The translations under genes were made by a program, and so were the position numbers. Source: Cyclina sinensis (taxonomy: Eukaryota > Mollusca > Bivalvia > Venerida > Veneridae). From it: 64,000 nucleotides of DNA. The notes under the pieces are model-generated. The model worked only from the letters and a program-made list of their open reading frames with translations, was not told the DNA's origin and did no database searches. The stretch covers positions 25,795,804 through 25,859,803 of the forward strand of contig JAAONU010000004.1 in assembly GCA_012932295.1 (NCBI GenBank), written 5' to 3'. Position 1 is the first letter of the stretch; every line of letters starts with the position of its first letter. Positions 22,830 to 35,265 of the stretch are shown one piece after another.

Positions 22830-23985
22830 CCTTTTTTTATTGATAAAACTAATATTTGATGAATCAACCACTAGATTTCTAAAACGCTCTTCTAAACTGA
22901 AGTACAACCTGTCTACAATCAAACAGTCTACTCAATATAATTAATTATGTGTATTTGTATTCTTGCAGCTCAGCAATTATTGAGTTGTACATTTTTATTC
23001 AAATGAAACAACATTAGTATTGTCTGTATATCATTTTTTTGTTTTACACATGTCATGGCAGCTACGTGTTCCTAATACTTGACAGAGGTATTAGTCTTGT
23101 CAGAGCCAGAAATAGACTTCTGTCATCATTTATATATTGAACTTATATCCCAGAATCATATTAACCTTAAATCAATGTCAGCAGACTGATTCTTATTAGA
23201 ACAAATGTTCAACAAACAACAGTTTATTCCTTCGCAGACACGAATTAGAGTAGTGTATAATCTAATTACTTTTCTGTCGAGGGAGAACAAGACATATACG
23301 TTCTTTCATAGAATACTTGACATGGATGTTTTCTTGTTTAAATTCTTGCTTATGCATTTGCATACATACGGTTAAAATGCATATTTATTAAATACAAAAT
23401 GGGATTAACATAATTCTACATTGTTAGTGGAAATGGAAGTGATCTTTTCCTATTTAAAAATAAACTTATTCATTCAAAATAAAAAATGGCGATATAAACT
23501 CATTTGTACTCATTTATATCAATATATCTAATGGTCTGAAAAAATAACAAACGTGTACAAAACATCTTAACAAATTTCCCGCTCTATTTTTGATCTTTAA
23601 ACGACGCAGATGGTGTAATCTTCTGACATATTGTGTAGTTTCTTGATGTGACACTGATTGCCCCCAAGCGGTTCCGGTAGACAATAAGTAACGGAAACAG
23701 TCAAAAGCTAGTGATTACAAAAACAAAACAGATTATTGGCATTGTCATCACCCTCAGTTTGTTTCTAAATACAGGTTTAGGTTTCAGCAGTAATTTGATG
23801 TCATTGACATTTACATAATTATCAGTCTGACTGTCTAAAATTCTTAACAAATTGAGTAAAAATAGGTACCTACCAATTTTGTAACTCAATGTCCGCAGTG
23901 TTTCTGTGTGTATTTTTTTGAATTATACGGGCACATTTCTGTTTTCCAAAAGAAAAAAAAAATACTGCTGCTCCAGCTAATTTTC
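22830..23985. other. No gene seen; right end of detectable copy A
   Basis: 22.94-23.24 kb matches 63.69-64.0 kb, which is where the window ends. Beyond that there is no comparison. No exon recognised. Confidence 0.5.
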
Positions 23986-23989
23986 ATTG

Positions 23990-24101
23990 AGAAATATAGT
24001 ACAGGTTTTGAGTTACAATTGTCCAATTATTGTGGGAAGAAATTCATTTTCATTCAGAAATAAAGTACAGGTTATGTGTTACAATTATGCAATTATTACG
24101 G
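23990..24101 (+). repeat. Short tandem duplication, about 66-bp unit, two copies
   Basis: 'agaaatatagtacaggtttt' at 23990 recurs as a close variant at 24056, each followed by a ttacaattgtccaattatt-like phrase. It lies immediately left of the two SINEs. Confidence 0.7.
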
Positions 24102-24204
24102 GGAGCAATTCCCTAGGCAGCTACTCCTGTCTGTTTTAAGATGAAGGATACATATCTATTTTTGAATAAATCTCTCGTTATCAAAACCAAATAAATAATC
24201 AAGT

Positions 24205-24300
24205 TCCCAGTCGGATTCGAACCCGCACTGAACCACACAAACGACCTGGCAATGCAAAGTAAGAACGCCTTAGACCACTGTGCCATCGCAAAATCCTCCA
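24205..24300 (-). mobile_element. tRNA-derived SINE head, first of a pair
   Basis: On the minus strand: box A TGGCACAGTGG (24275-24285) and box B GGTTCGAATCC (24213-24223). A near copy follows at 24455. The region is bounded by a tct-aag run after box A as in tRNA D-arms, but the rest does not fold as a tRNA. Confidence 0.65.
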
Positions 24301-24451
24301 AATAAGACTGTGCAAATAACCGGGATAAGTGTCTACTTCACACCACACCGGTGACAGGTATTAGATGAATGGCAACTGACTTTATGTACAGGAAGACTTT
24401 TACGGCTGCCACAATGCACGAACAGCACTGTTGTAAATCATAAATAATTAA

Positions 24452-24545
24452 GTTCCCAGTGGGAGTCGAACCTGCAGTGAACGGCACCAACCGACCAGCA
24501 ATGCAAAGTTAGAACGCATTAGACCACTCGGCCATTGCAACAACC
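24452..24545 (-). mobile_element. tRNA-derived SINE head, second of a pair
   Basis: Minus strand: box A TGGCCGAGTGG (24524-24534) and box B GGTTCGACTCC (24462-24472). It shares 'agttcccagt' and 'gcaatgcaaagt' with the first unit 250 bases to the left. They are either two insertions of one family or a dimeric element. Confidence 0.65.
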
Positions 24546-27500
24546 CCCCAAAAGACGTTGCGCAAAAAACAGGATCAAGATCAAACTTCCTTATAAGCTT
24601 AATACATTACATAGTTGCTTTTAGCTGATCTTCCAAATTTACCAATTTTCTGCAACCTGCCTACGTGATTCTGTGAAAAGTAGTGAATATAGATTCATAA
24701 TAAAAATGATAAAAAGGGAAGAACAAAACTGATTTATAAAACACCCGAGTCGATACAAATATTTCTATATCAGGATATTAATATTTTCGCAGTTACGTGA
24801 TTTCAAAAGACTAGTTCATGTATTTCTACTTGTAAATGCATTTCTTCATCTTTGATCAATCACCTATAACATATAATGTCCTTTTGCCTGATCCAAATGG
24901 TATTGTAAAATTAACAATAAAGCATTAGACATAAGATCTCTTAAATCATGATGTTTAAACCTTTGTCGGATTTTTTTCTTAATAACTGTTGATTCCACGC
25001 GAGCGTGAGGGTTTTATGTCCGAGATACGCACTATTTCTTTGACAACAGCAGCCTAGTCGTCATCTTTATTGTTGGGACATATTAATTCAATACATTTAA
25101 GAATCAGGAATATAGTTCCGTCTTTAGCAGTTAATATACAGCATTAATATCTCGGACTAATATTAACCTTAAATCAATGTCAGCAGTGTGATATTGATAA
25201 AAAATAATGCAAAACACCTTAAGAATATTTTCCTCAGGATAACAATTACAGCAACGAAGAGTCTGTATCTATCTCCACGAAAAACAAATACTGCCATTTT
25301 TTTCTCTCAACTAAGATTTATTGCTTCAATAAAAACATATTTTCTTGGTATTGTTTCCTTTAACTTTCATATAATGTTCATATATGTCAAGGGTAGTACT
25401 GAAAATATTGTTATTCAAGATATTGTTGCAAGTGTGTATTGATATATAACTGTTTTTCTCGTTTCGTCATTAACATCATGTTTTATGTGGAAATGAATGT
25501 TGTGTTGGAATAAAAACATAAATTATTATAAATATTTTAAGAAGAGCAAACATTTTACTACTATATAAAAAATGTTTTATGGTGTTTGTTAATGCAGATT
25601 TTTGTTTCAAGTAAATGGTAATTGATCTTTAACTGATTTAATGTTTCATAAGCATGAACATTGGTACATATGGTTGCTATTTTGTGCTAGATTTAAGTTA
25701 AAACAGAAGTAAACAGTCTACTTTAAGTAGCTTCATAGCAAATTCATTTGAACCAATAAATCCATATGTCCTGAGAAAAAAAATGCAAATGTATTCTGTC
25801 GAAATATATCGAGTCTGAAAAAATTATTCGACATTATTTTCTGCCTTTTTAACAACAACTTCTTTGTTTTTTTTTAAATCTTCATCTTTTTTATATTGAA
25901 AGGTTGGTTGATTTTGTCTGATAAAATTTCATGAAATCTCTTCTAGCTTTCTTAGAAAAATACATGTTTCTTTTATACAGGCTCATATAATTCACGATGT
26001 ATTTCTAATATATCGGCTTCTTTTCACATTCCGGTGAATGTGTGCCATGTTGTTCTACAAAAAGCACTCATTTTCAACTTTGATGGATCATTTACATCGT
26101 TCTCTAGCTTTACGATAGAAAATGTTAATAGTTGCCAAAGAAGTACACCATTCTACACAGGCTGCTTCCAGGTGAAACGTTGCAGTATTTAAGGTTTACA
26201 TTTTTATTGTATCTTATTTGATTTCCAGTGTAAAGTATATAAACTTATATCGTATATTTATTATAAGAATTTAATGATTACTTTATTTGAATTCAGTAAA
26301 TGATCATCTTTATTTAATAGATTTTATTTGGATTCAATACCAGAACGTTATGGTTACTAGATTGCAGCACGTGCAAGCACGGACTTAAAATAATAAGAGT
26401 TCGCGATATATTTTCTTAAATATGCATGCTTTCATTGCTTTAAATTCCTTTTAATTAGTATTTGTTTGATATGGTGTGTGATATGTTATGTAAATACAAC
26501 TTTTGATCCAATGCGTTGCCCTTAAAGACAAGCATGCTGTGTCACATAACATATCTATAAAATAAGGTGCTTGTATATTTTGCTGTTTTAAAAGACCTAT
26601 AATTTTATTGCTACAAATCTTGAAAATTAGAAGAATTTGAAAACAATTATTATTTTATAAATCTGATTCACATCCATTTAAAGAGATAACAGTGATAATC
26701 GGAAATGTGTCCAAGGTCTCCCTGTATTAAATGATAACTGCTAACTTAAGAAAAAGCAATTAAAGAAATAAGTAAAACTGCTGAATACCTGGTTACTAAA
26801 AATGCTAATAAAGGTTTAGTTAGTTTCAATTAAACTTCAATTAAACTTCTAAAAAATAAATGAAAACATTATAAATGTGGAAAGAAGGCAGTTTTCTGAT
26901 CTACCATATCAGTGAAGCGTTGCATTCGATAAAATGTACGAATAAGTTTATTTTAATCAACCACTCAAAGTTTTCGGTGTTTCCTGCGTCTATTTTTAGT
27001 TGTGTGTTTTTTATTTAGTTTGAAAACAAAACAAACTGGTTACTTTGTTGATTTTTGACAATTTTCGCAAAACTTTTTATAGCACAGATATTCGTTTTAA
27101 CCGGAATATTATATCTATTTTATCCCGACTGCATTTGTACTTAAGAAGTGTAAACAATATTCTATACATGCATATTATTATCAGTTTGTTGGTTGGTTGA
27201 GATGAACCGCTATTGCTAAAGGAAACCAACGTAACAGTATCGATAAAAAAGATCAAAATTTTCTGTTTCCCAAAAATATACTATTATATGTATATTATAT
27301 TAACATGTAAATTAGTATATTGATTAGGTATGGATGCTTACAAAGTGGTTTTAGAGATAACGTCATTTAAATGACGTCTTACAGTACGTCTTACAATAGT
27401 CACATGTACTTTTCGACGTTAGTTTGTTGTTACGTCGTTTTGTCAAAACGCACCACATATTAGTTTAGTAACGAAATAAATCAGTTATGTAATATTTAAA

Positions 27501-27690
27501 AAAAAAAACATATTTAAATTTATTTGAATAAATCACTTTTTAAAAAAGCATATCCAAGGAATCAAATTACTGTCTTTGAATGTAACATGATTTTTAATAG
27601 TGGTCTGTTTTACATTCTATCAGATTAATAATGCTGTATCAGACATACTTGAAGTAAATACAGGATTTCAGGCGAGCGTTTGTCGTCATC
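24546..27690. other. No gene seen
   Basis: AT-rich sequence between the SINE pair and the candidate promoter. It includes a perfect 18-bp palindrome ACGTCATTT/AAATGACGT at 27360-27377 (two CRE half-sites). No exon or mobile element recognised. Confidence 0.5.
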
Positions 27691-27700
27691 AATCTCTTTC

Positions 27701-27801
27701 TGACGTCAATTAGGGAGAATTTGAGTATATAATACATGAAATTGATATTGTAGTTTGAAGTATAATAAGATTTTTGAGCCATTTTTGTAAACCACATTTA
27801 G
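27701..27801 (+). promoter_or_regulatory. Candidate promoter: CRE, TATA box and first-exon splice donor
   Basis: TGACGTCA (27701-27708), TATATAA (27726-27732), then about 70 bases to TTTAG|gtaagt (27802). If transcription starts about 30 bases after the TATA box, this makes a small non-coding first exon of roughly 45 nt. Each element can occur by chance in AT-rich DNA; the ordered combination is what makes it notable. No downstream coding exon was identified. Confidence 0.25.
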
Positions 27802-28689
27802 GTAAGTTTTGGTTGTTTTTGTAATGCAGTTTCTTAACTTTTATAGTTATATTTCGAGTTACTATAAAAAACACATATTAATAAAATAATGTGCCTTTGT
27901 CCCATGCCCAGAGTTTGATTGCTAGTGATTTGAAAAAAAATGTTTCTGGTTGAAAGCTTAGTTTTTAAACCTTACATTATGTTTTTAGACTAAAATACGC
28001 ACCAGTTTACATTAAGATATAATTAAAATACATCATGTCATCTAAAACAATTTTTTTATAAGCACTTACAACCGCGACGTCACTGAACTGAGTAAACCGG
28101 GTGCCATGTCTCCGTACAAACTATAAACAAAAAATCAAACTGTGGCATTATTCCTAATTAGTCAAAGTCTACGGTATTTACTACTTCTCTTAGAGTTAAA
28201 GAATCGAAATTTCGGACATTGTTACATCTCTCTGTGATTTCTCTTTTAAAGTGGAACATTATCCAAAACATCTTTTATGTGTCGCAGAAATTGACAAATG
28301 TATATTTTCAAATTAATACAAGTAAAATTATCCATAACGTACATTTCAAAGTTCTTACATCACTGAATATTAACAATTGAAATGTTTTGAAAAATTATAT
28401 GATAATGCCAGTATTAATCCAAAATTAGTGTCATTCACAACAGTTAAAATGTTACGCAGGTCTAGAATTTACAACTGCTTTCATCGATGGATGGAGTACT
28501 ACATCATTTTAATTTTCTATTTGGGCTTCTGACTGAAGTTACAGACAGTATGTGCTATAAGTGTATCTTTAAAATTGTAAGCATTTGTAATTCGTGTGAT
28601 TAATTGCTTGAACATGGCTATTACAAAACGACTTTTAATTTAATAATTGCCAGTTATTAGGCTTAGTTTCCTTCACCAGTCTTAATAAA
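27802..28689. other. No gene seen
   Basis: AT-rich sequence between the candidate promoter and the right inverted-repeat arm. Confidence 0.5.
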
Positions 28690-29450
28690 TATGTATGACC
28701 GGTGTAGAACCACACTTCTGATGTTATTGTCCGGTCTGGAAAATAGTATGATCTTACCTTTGAAATATACATACATGTCGTAATGCAATTAAGATAAAAG
28801 AGAGGGGGTAATGGTTTGACCAGACTTTCTTTTCTCTTGTTTGTTTCTGTCTGTGTTTCTAGAAACGTAAGACACGTTTGCTGTGTAGTATCAATTTTGA
28901 AACTGAGACAATATTTTTTGTAGTTCACATTTTCTGTACTTTCGATTGTATTGGTTTGTTAAACACCCTTTTCTTACAAGGTTTGAAGTTTGTAAACGTA
29001 TGCAACATATTGCTGAGCCACGTTGTAAATCATTAAAATCGGCTAGTAATAAACACTTTAAACCATTATAAAAGGCGCCCCCTTCTAAAAAACCATTACA
29101 CTAATAAAATTGTTTTTATAAATGTACAACCACTTTAGGCTTTGCCCACACACTCATTAGAAACTTCGTCTTCAGAAAACAATACTGAAAATTAATATGA
29201 TATATAGAAAATGACATTTGTACTCTCGAGCTGACAATTTGCAATTAAATTGACATTTCTGAAATTGCAAGTAGACTAGACGTTCTCAGTTTACGGGTTA
29301 TATGATACCTAGTGACAAAAAATAGTGTATGTAAACTTCCTCTGTCAATACTAATGTATATAATGAAAACCATTCATAACTTAGCGGGGTTTTCAAAATA
29401 AATAGGGTATAGTTTCAAAGGGAAACGCAAACCAACAAAGTTCCATAGCA
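28690..29450 (-). repeat. Right arm of the long inverted repeat
   Basis: Reverse-complement match to 19415-20260. Example: the minus strand of 19.7 kb and the plus strand here both read ctgacaatttgcaat-like then gacatttctgaaattgcaag-like. Indels and the absence of the minisatellite show divergence. The spacer between arms is about 8.4 kb. Confidence 0.8.
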
Positions 29451-32130
29451 AAACATTACGTTTCTGTACATAAATGAATAAGAAGCAAAATGTAACAAGA
29501 AACCTGGAAATATGACATTTTACCAAATATTTCAAATGGGATAATTGAAATTGGTTGACTTTTCTTCAACACTTGTAAATCACTCGTTAATAATTCGCTG
29601 GTGATTTTTATGGTCCGTTTAGGTTTATAAACACGCTTTTAACATTTTATGTCATTGGAAAAGTGGTGAATGGCGTTAGTATCTCTAGACATAAAGGCTC
29701 CATTGAATACAGGTATCAATTGCCTTATTCAGCAACAAAATAATAATTTATCGACGAATTAGAATTATCTGATAGTGCTAAATTCTCCCTAAAATAACGA
29801 CAGAACAGCAACTATATCATATAACTAGTACGTAGATTATCTGAAATCGACATGTCTTACTTAATAATGAGTGATAGAAACACGTTTCTTTCCTGTAATG
29901 AGCAGTCTCACTAATATCATTTAAATATGATGAAGAAATCATCGTAGTAAGATATTGGATCGTTTCTTTGTAAATTTGTTTCTTTTCATTCCTAGAGCAT
30001 TTTTGTCATGAAATAGGTCTTACTTTTTTTTATTAAGAGTTTGGTTTAAATTGTAAACCGACCTTTTCTACAAAAATATATTATTCATTAAGAGAACACA
30101 GAGCTCAGTCTGTTACATTAAATAATCACTCTCCATCTTGAATTATAAAGTTTCCAAGTACGACTTATTCAAAAGGAACATGTTTAAAAAAGATTATTCA
30201 TAGAAATCAAATTATATTTATATGTGCATTTGGATTAAACTAATCAGCCAAGAAAATCTCGTTTGCTGTTTATTCGTATTCTACAATGTCATATAACTCT
30301 AAAAGGATTGTCAAGGAGTTAAATCTAAAGCGTAATGTCTCAATATTCAAAATATAGAATAAGCCATATATATTATTGTTTAAGACAATTTGTACGAGTA
30401 TAAACTGCAAATGAGATCTAATTCTTTGGTACAGAAATGCATAACTTATCTATAAAAGGCTCTTTATAACGCATTTTTGGAATACTTTTTCGGATATTGC
30501 TACTAGCTTTCGACATTTAACATTTCAGTCAGTATTACTTTTTGCAGGGTTCACGTTAACTTTACTGATTTTTTCTTATAGAAAGTTGTGTCATTTCAAA
30601 TTCTACATTACAGGAACTTATTCTGAAATTAACCGGATATATATATAGTGTGTACTTTCGATTTTATAAACTCATTCTTTAAGACAGAAATATAATAGCT
30701 GACAACTCAAATTTAAGAAAAATCATACTTTGTATGATACTTTTTTCTTAAATAAACAGAATTTAAAGGGGCAGTTGTAACACATCACTATCCAAACCCC
30801 CCAAAGAAATAAATATCACCAAGTCATGGACACTATTAATAATTTTAGAATGACTGCTTTAATAGATATTCTGACTGACACATAAAACTTGCAGTGGTAT
30901 ACAACATTAATCCATGACCTTTAAAGAAATGCTATCTGGATGCTCTAAATTGTACAAACTGTCTTTTGAATAATACTTCACATAATGCAAAATTATAAAA
31001 GACAATTAAATACTTTAACGCTCATAAACATTCAATATGGGTCTTCTGTTTTTTATTTGACTTTGATTTTAATCAAACATTTCTAAATGACTCCTTCCTT
31101 TAGTTTAGACATAAATCAGCGTACTTCTATCTCATACTTCCCTCTCTCTCTCTCCATAAACCTTGGACGAAGCAGCTGCACCTGAATAAAAAGACAGTAA
31201 GTTTGACGTTAGTCAACAAACTAATCTCCTACGCATTCTACTAAAGACCTTTCAGATTGATAAAACACATCATTATTACTAGAGATGCTTAAAAACTGTT
31301 TTCGAAATTGGGTTCAAACACGTGAGAAAACAATATGGATTCATTTGTGTTTTAACAGAACTAACTACGGAATTTTATCTTAAATGCCTAAACAAAACCG
31401 GACGATCATGAAATGTAGCCTAAAGGTCCATAAATGCAGTCAGGGAAGTTTCTATCAAAACGAATGAATCAAACCAAGATAGTGTACAAAATGATACACG
31501 ATAATGACTTACGCTTTGCTATAAGGCTATTCAAACGTGTGTGTTAAACTTTTAAATCAAGATGTATAAGATTTATGTATTTTTCATCACCCTGCAAGAT
31601 TATACTAAACTGACAAATCAAAATGTTTGACATGATATAACAAGGGCATCATAACGATTGCTTGAAGATGTTTTGTTATGTCGAGGATGCCTAGACTAGA
31701 TTTGTTCTCTAAATAACTTCTGTTAGCTTGATAATGGCAGAATAAATAAGTCCCCCTTCTTAAAGGTTTTGTTTTCTAATCAAGGCCTGTCATATGAACA
31801 GAATCCTTGCAGATCAACAGATGCAGACATAATATTTTAGTAAATAGTCGAGATATTGTACATACCATATGTACTGGGGATAAATAAGGTTTCTTTTAAA
31901 TTGGAAATGACTAGAGAAGATATTTGAGTTCAAACTTATGTCACAGTTAATCTCATGACTATTTGGTGGGAGGGTAACTCTTAAAAACACACCTCATACT
32001 ATTCCTCGTGTTAAATAATTCTGCTACATATTCCCCATGTTTTTTTTCCTTATTTTGCGTCTTTTAAACGAAATGGTCAGGAATCACCATGTTAAAAAGT
32101 GGAGTAGATTTTATTATAGGTCACATAAAA
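29451..32130. other. No gene seen
   Basis: AT-rich sequence with a short ct-repeat near 31141. No exon, RNA gene or mobile element recognised. Confidence 0.5.
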
Positions 32131-32136
32131 ATAAAA

Positions 32137-32590
32137 TAAAATAGCGTGTTCTGTAAGTGCGCTTGTCATAGTGTCAAAGATTCAAGGCTTTGATTATTCC
32201 AGGTTTGAAAACATCAAATTATCAGCAGAGAAAAGGAAACATGTAGGGGAAACTAATATAATGAGAGACAAGAACATTTTGGTCAGCCCTGTTAGAACGG
32301 GTAGACCAGCTAGTGAAATGTTGCAATCTAAATCAGGTGAATAACCAAGATCTAAAACACCTGACACAGAAAGAAAAGACAGCAAAAGTAGAGTAACATT
32401 CGAAAAAGGGAATATAAAAGACAATTGTTCAAAAAAAGTTAGTAATAGTGTAAGAAAATCAGTTGATCCCGAAAAAATAAGTATAGCCCAATTAAAAAAG
32501 ACTAAAAATGAAATAAAGCATAAATCACATGAAGAGAATGATTTACATAAAAATGTTTTTTACATAGTGTGGTCTAGTGCAAGGTGCTGA
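32137..32590 (+). pseudogene. Charged open frame with one internal stop, at the duplication junction
   Basis: One plus-strand frame stays open from about 32137 to TGA at 32588-32590 apart from TAA at 32342-32344, i.e. about 68 plus 81 codons. The product is Lys/Ser/Glu-rich and protein-like (LSAEKRKHVGETN; SKTPDTERKDSKSRVTFEKG). No ATG opens the second half, so ATG-based scans miss it. I recognise no family; a retroelement ORF1 remnant or a decayed exon are both possible. It ends where copy B begins. Confidence 0.3.
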
Positions 32591-32599
32591 AGGTTTTTC

Positions 32600-33865
32600 A
32601 TTCAAGATACTTGTTTTGTTTTTTTATATATGCCAAGTGTATTGCGAATAGATCTCCGGTTTTCGTATCAAGAAAAAAACTAGGGTTACAAGTCGTGTGT
32701 GTTTTCAGTAGCTCACTTAATCTGTCTTTGATAATTTCAATCACTGTTTATGTAAGCATGGCAACGGGTACTTGTATGTAAACGCTCTGACAAAAAATGA
32801 TGCCTACCCTTTGAAGTCGGCTTCGTTTTTTTCGCGTTTTGTTTTAAATCTCCGCCTTCGGGTCAATACGATGTTAATCACATGACCGTGGCTCAGCAAA
32901 TGGAAAACGTTTCTTTCAAGACTAAGTAATAGAATTAAAGACATAATAAAAGACAACTCTTTTTTAAAAAGGTGAATTTGTTAGACGACAGCTTTTTTAA
33001 ACTTTGCCCCTGATAAATATTAGATACGGTAAAATTTCTGATTTATGTCTGTAAGACGTATATTTGTTCCAAGCGTCCCGTATTCAGTTGAATCTTCAAC
33101 CAACGGAAATTCAAATTGTCCCATGCTGTCCTTGTATACACGAAATTGTCCGTTTTATAACAGCAATATTCTACAACTTTATTTGGACCAGCCAATTGCG
33201 AGGATGAATTCAAAATATAAATTCAAGCTCTAACTAAACCAATGTATTTAAATTTGAATCAAAAACTCTATGAAGAACTGCAGACGGTGACCTATGTGCC
33301 TAATGATTGATTGACTGAATGTTAAAAAATAGCCGTAATTACCTAGCACACATATCATATGATAGTTTTATAGTCTGAAGACGAGCCTAAGTCCCTGAAG
33401 CAATTATGCAGTCTGTGTGAAACTCAATTGATAAATCGTCCAGCTGGTGATATGTTTCAATTAACCTTTAGAGAGTATACTTAAATCGTTTTTTTCTTCT
33501 TTCATTATAAAAACATTGACGGCAAAATCGATGGAAAACAATACATTTTCGTGTTTTCTCGTCTGTAGAGCAGTATATTCAGAAATTGGAGAAACAAAAC
33601 CTACAACCTACAAACCTAAATCAATTTCTTCAAACAGTTTCATGTTAACTTAACATTTAGTCTTATAAGCACCGGGTTTTAAAATGCATTAATTGTTGTA
33701 AGCATCTGGTTTTAAAAGCAATGCTGATAAATGCATTAGAACGTGTTGAAAATGTTCAACTTTAACTTGTAGTTACCTGTTATACTCCTCAAAATTTTAG
33801 ATCATTATTTCTTATACATCTATTAACGTCCATATCTGTTTATTTATTTGTCGATCTTTAATGTT
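32600..33865. other. Copy B left end, no gene seen
   Basis: Matches 395-1690 in copy A. Short frames are not preserved between the copies. Confidence 0.5.
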
Positions 33866-33869
33866 TAGG

Positions 33870-35265
33870 TTATGTCTCTGAGGGCATCACCCAGTATAGT
33901 AGCGAGTTTTCCAAATGCTATAGACCGTCTGTTGAAAATGAATATGCAGCTGAGCATATGAAGCCGGAGATTTGCTTACGTCCTTATTCTGCGGCCCTGA
34001 GATCCTATCCACGGCCCCATTTGCAGCCCTAGTTTTAACAATGTGCAAACTTTTGTTTACTCTAAATGTTTGTAAGCAAGGGTAAAAAATAAAGGAAGCT
34101 GCTTTCAATGTATTGAATCTGATTGTTTTGTTGTGATTGGCAGATTTTTGCTTGTGTTTAAGGTGAATGATGTGTTTAAATTTAACAGAGAAATTAATTA
34201 TAATTTACATCTAATTTTGCATAAATTTTAATAACGACAACAATAAAATTGAAACTTATTTACTGCACGAAAAAATAAAACAGACTAACAATTCAGACTT
34301 AAGTGTTTTTGCAACTGTTCTGCCGTAGATATTTCACACTTGTAAAATGATTTGATAAAACATTAGATTTGATATTTTTAAAAATGAAGCTTCATTTAAA
34401 TAAATATTTAGAACGTCAACAATTTGAACAATTCCCAAGAATTCCAAAATGCTTATAATGCCAGTAGGCGACGTGAGCGTTGCTAAATTAACTGTGTATT
34501 GCTCAATTTAAGTTTATTTATCGTCGGTACCTGTTGACCATTTGACTGACGACCAATGGAGAGTTAAGTTATTTTAGGTTGTTGGGGACAGTGTAAGACA
34601 AGAAAGCATCCCATTTCAGTAACGTCTCTGGTTCTTTTCCCTGTTCAGTGTATAGCACTGATATATGGGACCTCAGTTTTTCATATCATCCGAAAAAAGT
34701 AATAGTGTAGGAGCGGGGAGCGAAATCGCGACCCCTGAAATACAAGTTCAGCATGTTACCACTAAACCACTGCTCCTGCAGGATGCCGGCTTAAATAGAC
34801 ATGTTGAAACATGTTGTGACAACAAAATTGGAAAATACAGGGCTTTTATTTCAAATCTGTGGGTGAATATAATACACACTGGAAATGTACTAGTGTTATG
34901 CTGTTCTCTTTTAAATATATTGCCTTTACGCTCTATTAACAATACCTTAATTATTTCTAAAACAGATGACCGTAGTTGAGTTCTCAAAGGTCATAATTAT
35001 TTTATATATTCATTATATCCTGTGCTTGTAAAGACTTATAATAATGTATATTGTAATAAAATTACTTGCTTTGTTTACACAATTACAATAGTTACTAACA
35101 TAAGCAAAAACATTTAAGCAAGAAGACAACTATCAATATTGCAAGAAATATTGCAACAAGGTGTGATCACAACTGTGTAAAACTCAATCATTTAGCTTTA
35201 CTCACTGGGTGTTATTTTTAAGCAGACAACGTGTTTGTATTGCCATTAATGATATATGTTGATGT
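33870..35265. other. B-specific insertion containing a SINE-like unit
   Basis: Copy A is continuous at about 1690-1740. The insert has a tRNA-like unit near 34713-34792 and otherwise unremarkable AT-rich sequence; frames at 33887-34108 and 34665-34979 have no recognisable product. Confidence 0.5.
34713..34792 (-). mobile_element. Degenerate tRNA-derived SINE head
   Basis: Minus strand: box A TGGTTTAGTGG (34759-34769) and a damaged box B region (ggggtcgcgatttcgctccc). Not a functional tRNA gene. Confidence 0.45.

Larger units (their letters stand above)
400..23240 (+). repeat. Copy A of a large direct segmental duplication
   Basis: Collinear with 32600-64000. Anchors (A/B): 420/32625, 1495/33662, 1742/35290, 4760/37985, 5970/40120, 6800/46130, 11135/48430, 11715/49035, 12490/49800, 14800/55893, 15240/56330, 16785/60040, 18600/62563, 19430/63405, 22940/63690. 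Between anchors the similarity continues with small indels. Larger A-only stretches are 6.01-6.79, 7.7-9.2, 10.3-11.13 and 19.69-22.94 kb. The left edge is close to 400: bases 1-300 have no visible match before 32.6 kb. Confidence 0.85.

Noticed and set aside
24205..24545. Two functional tRNA genes
   Set aside because: Box A and box B are present, but there is no acceptor-stem pairing or cloverleaf; SINE heads explain them better. The same applies at 21755, 34713, 37790 and 55618.
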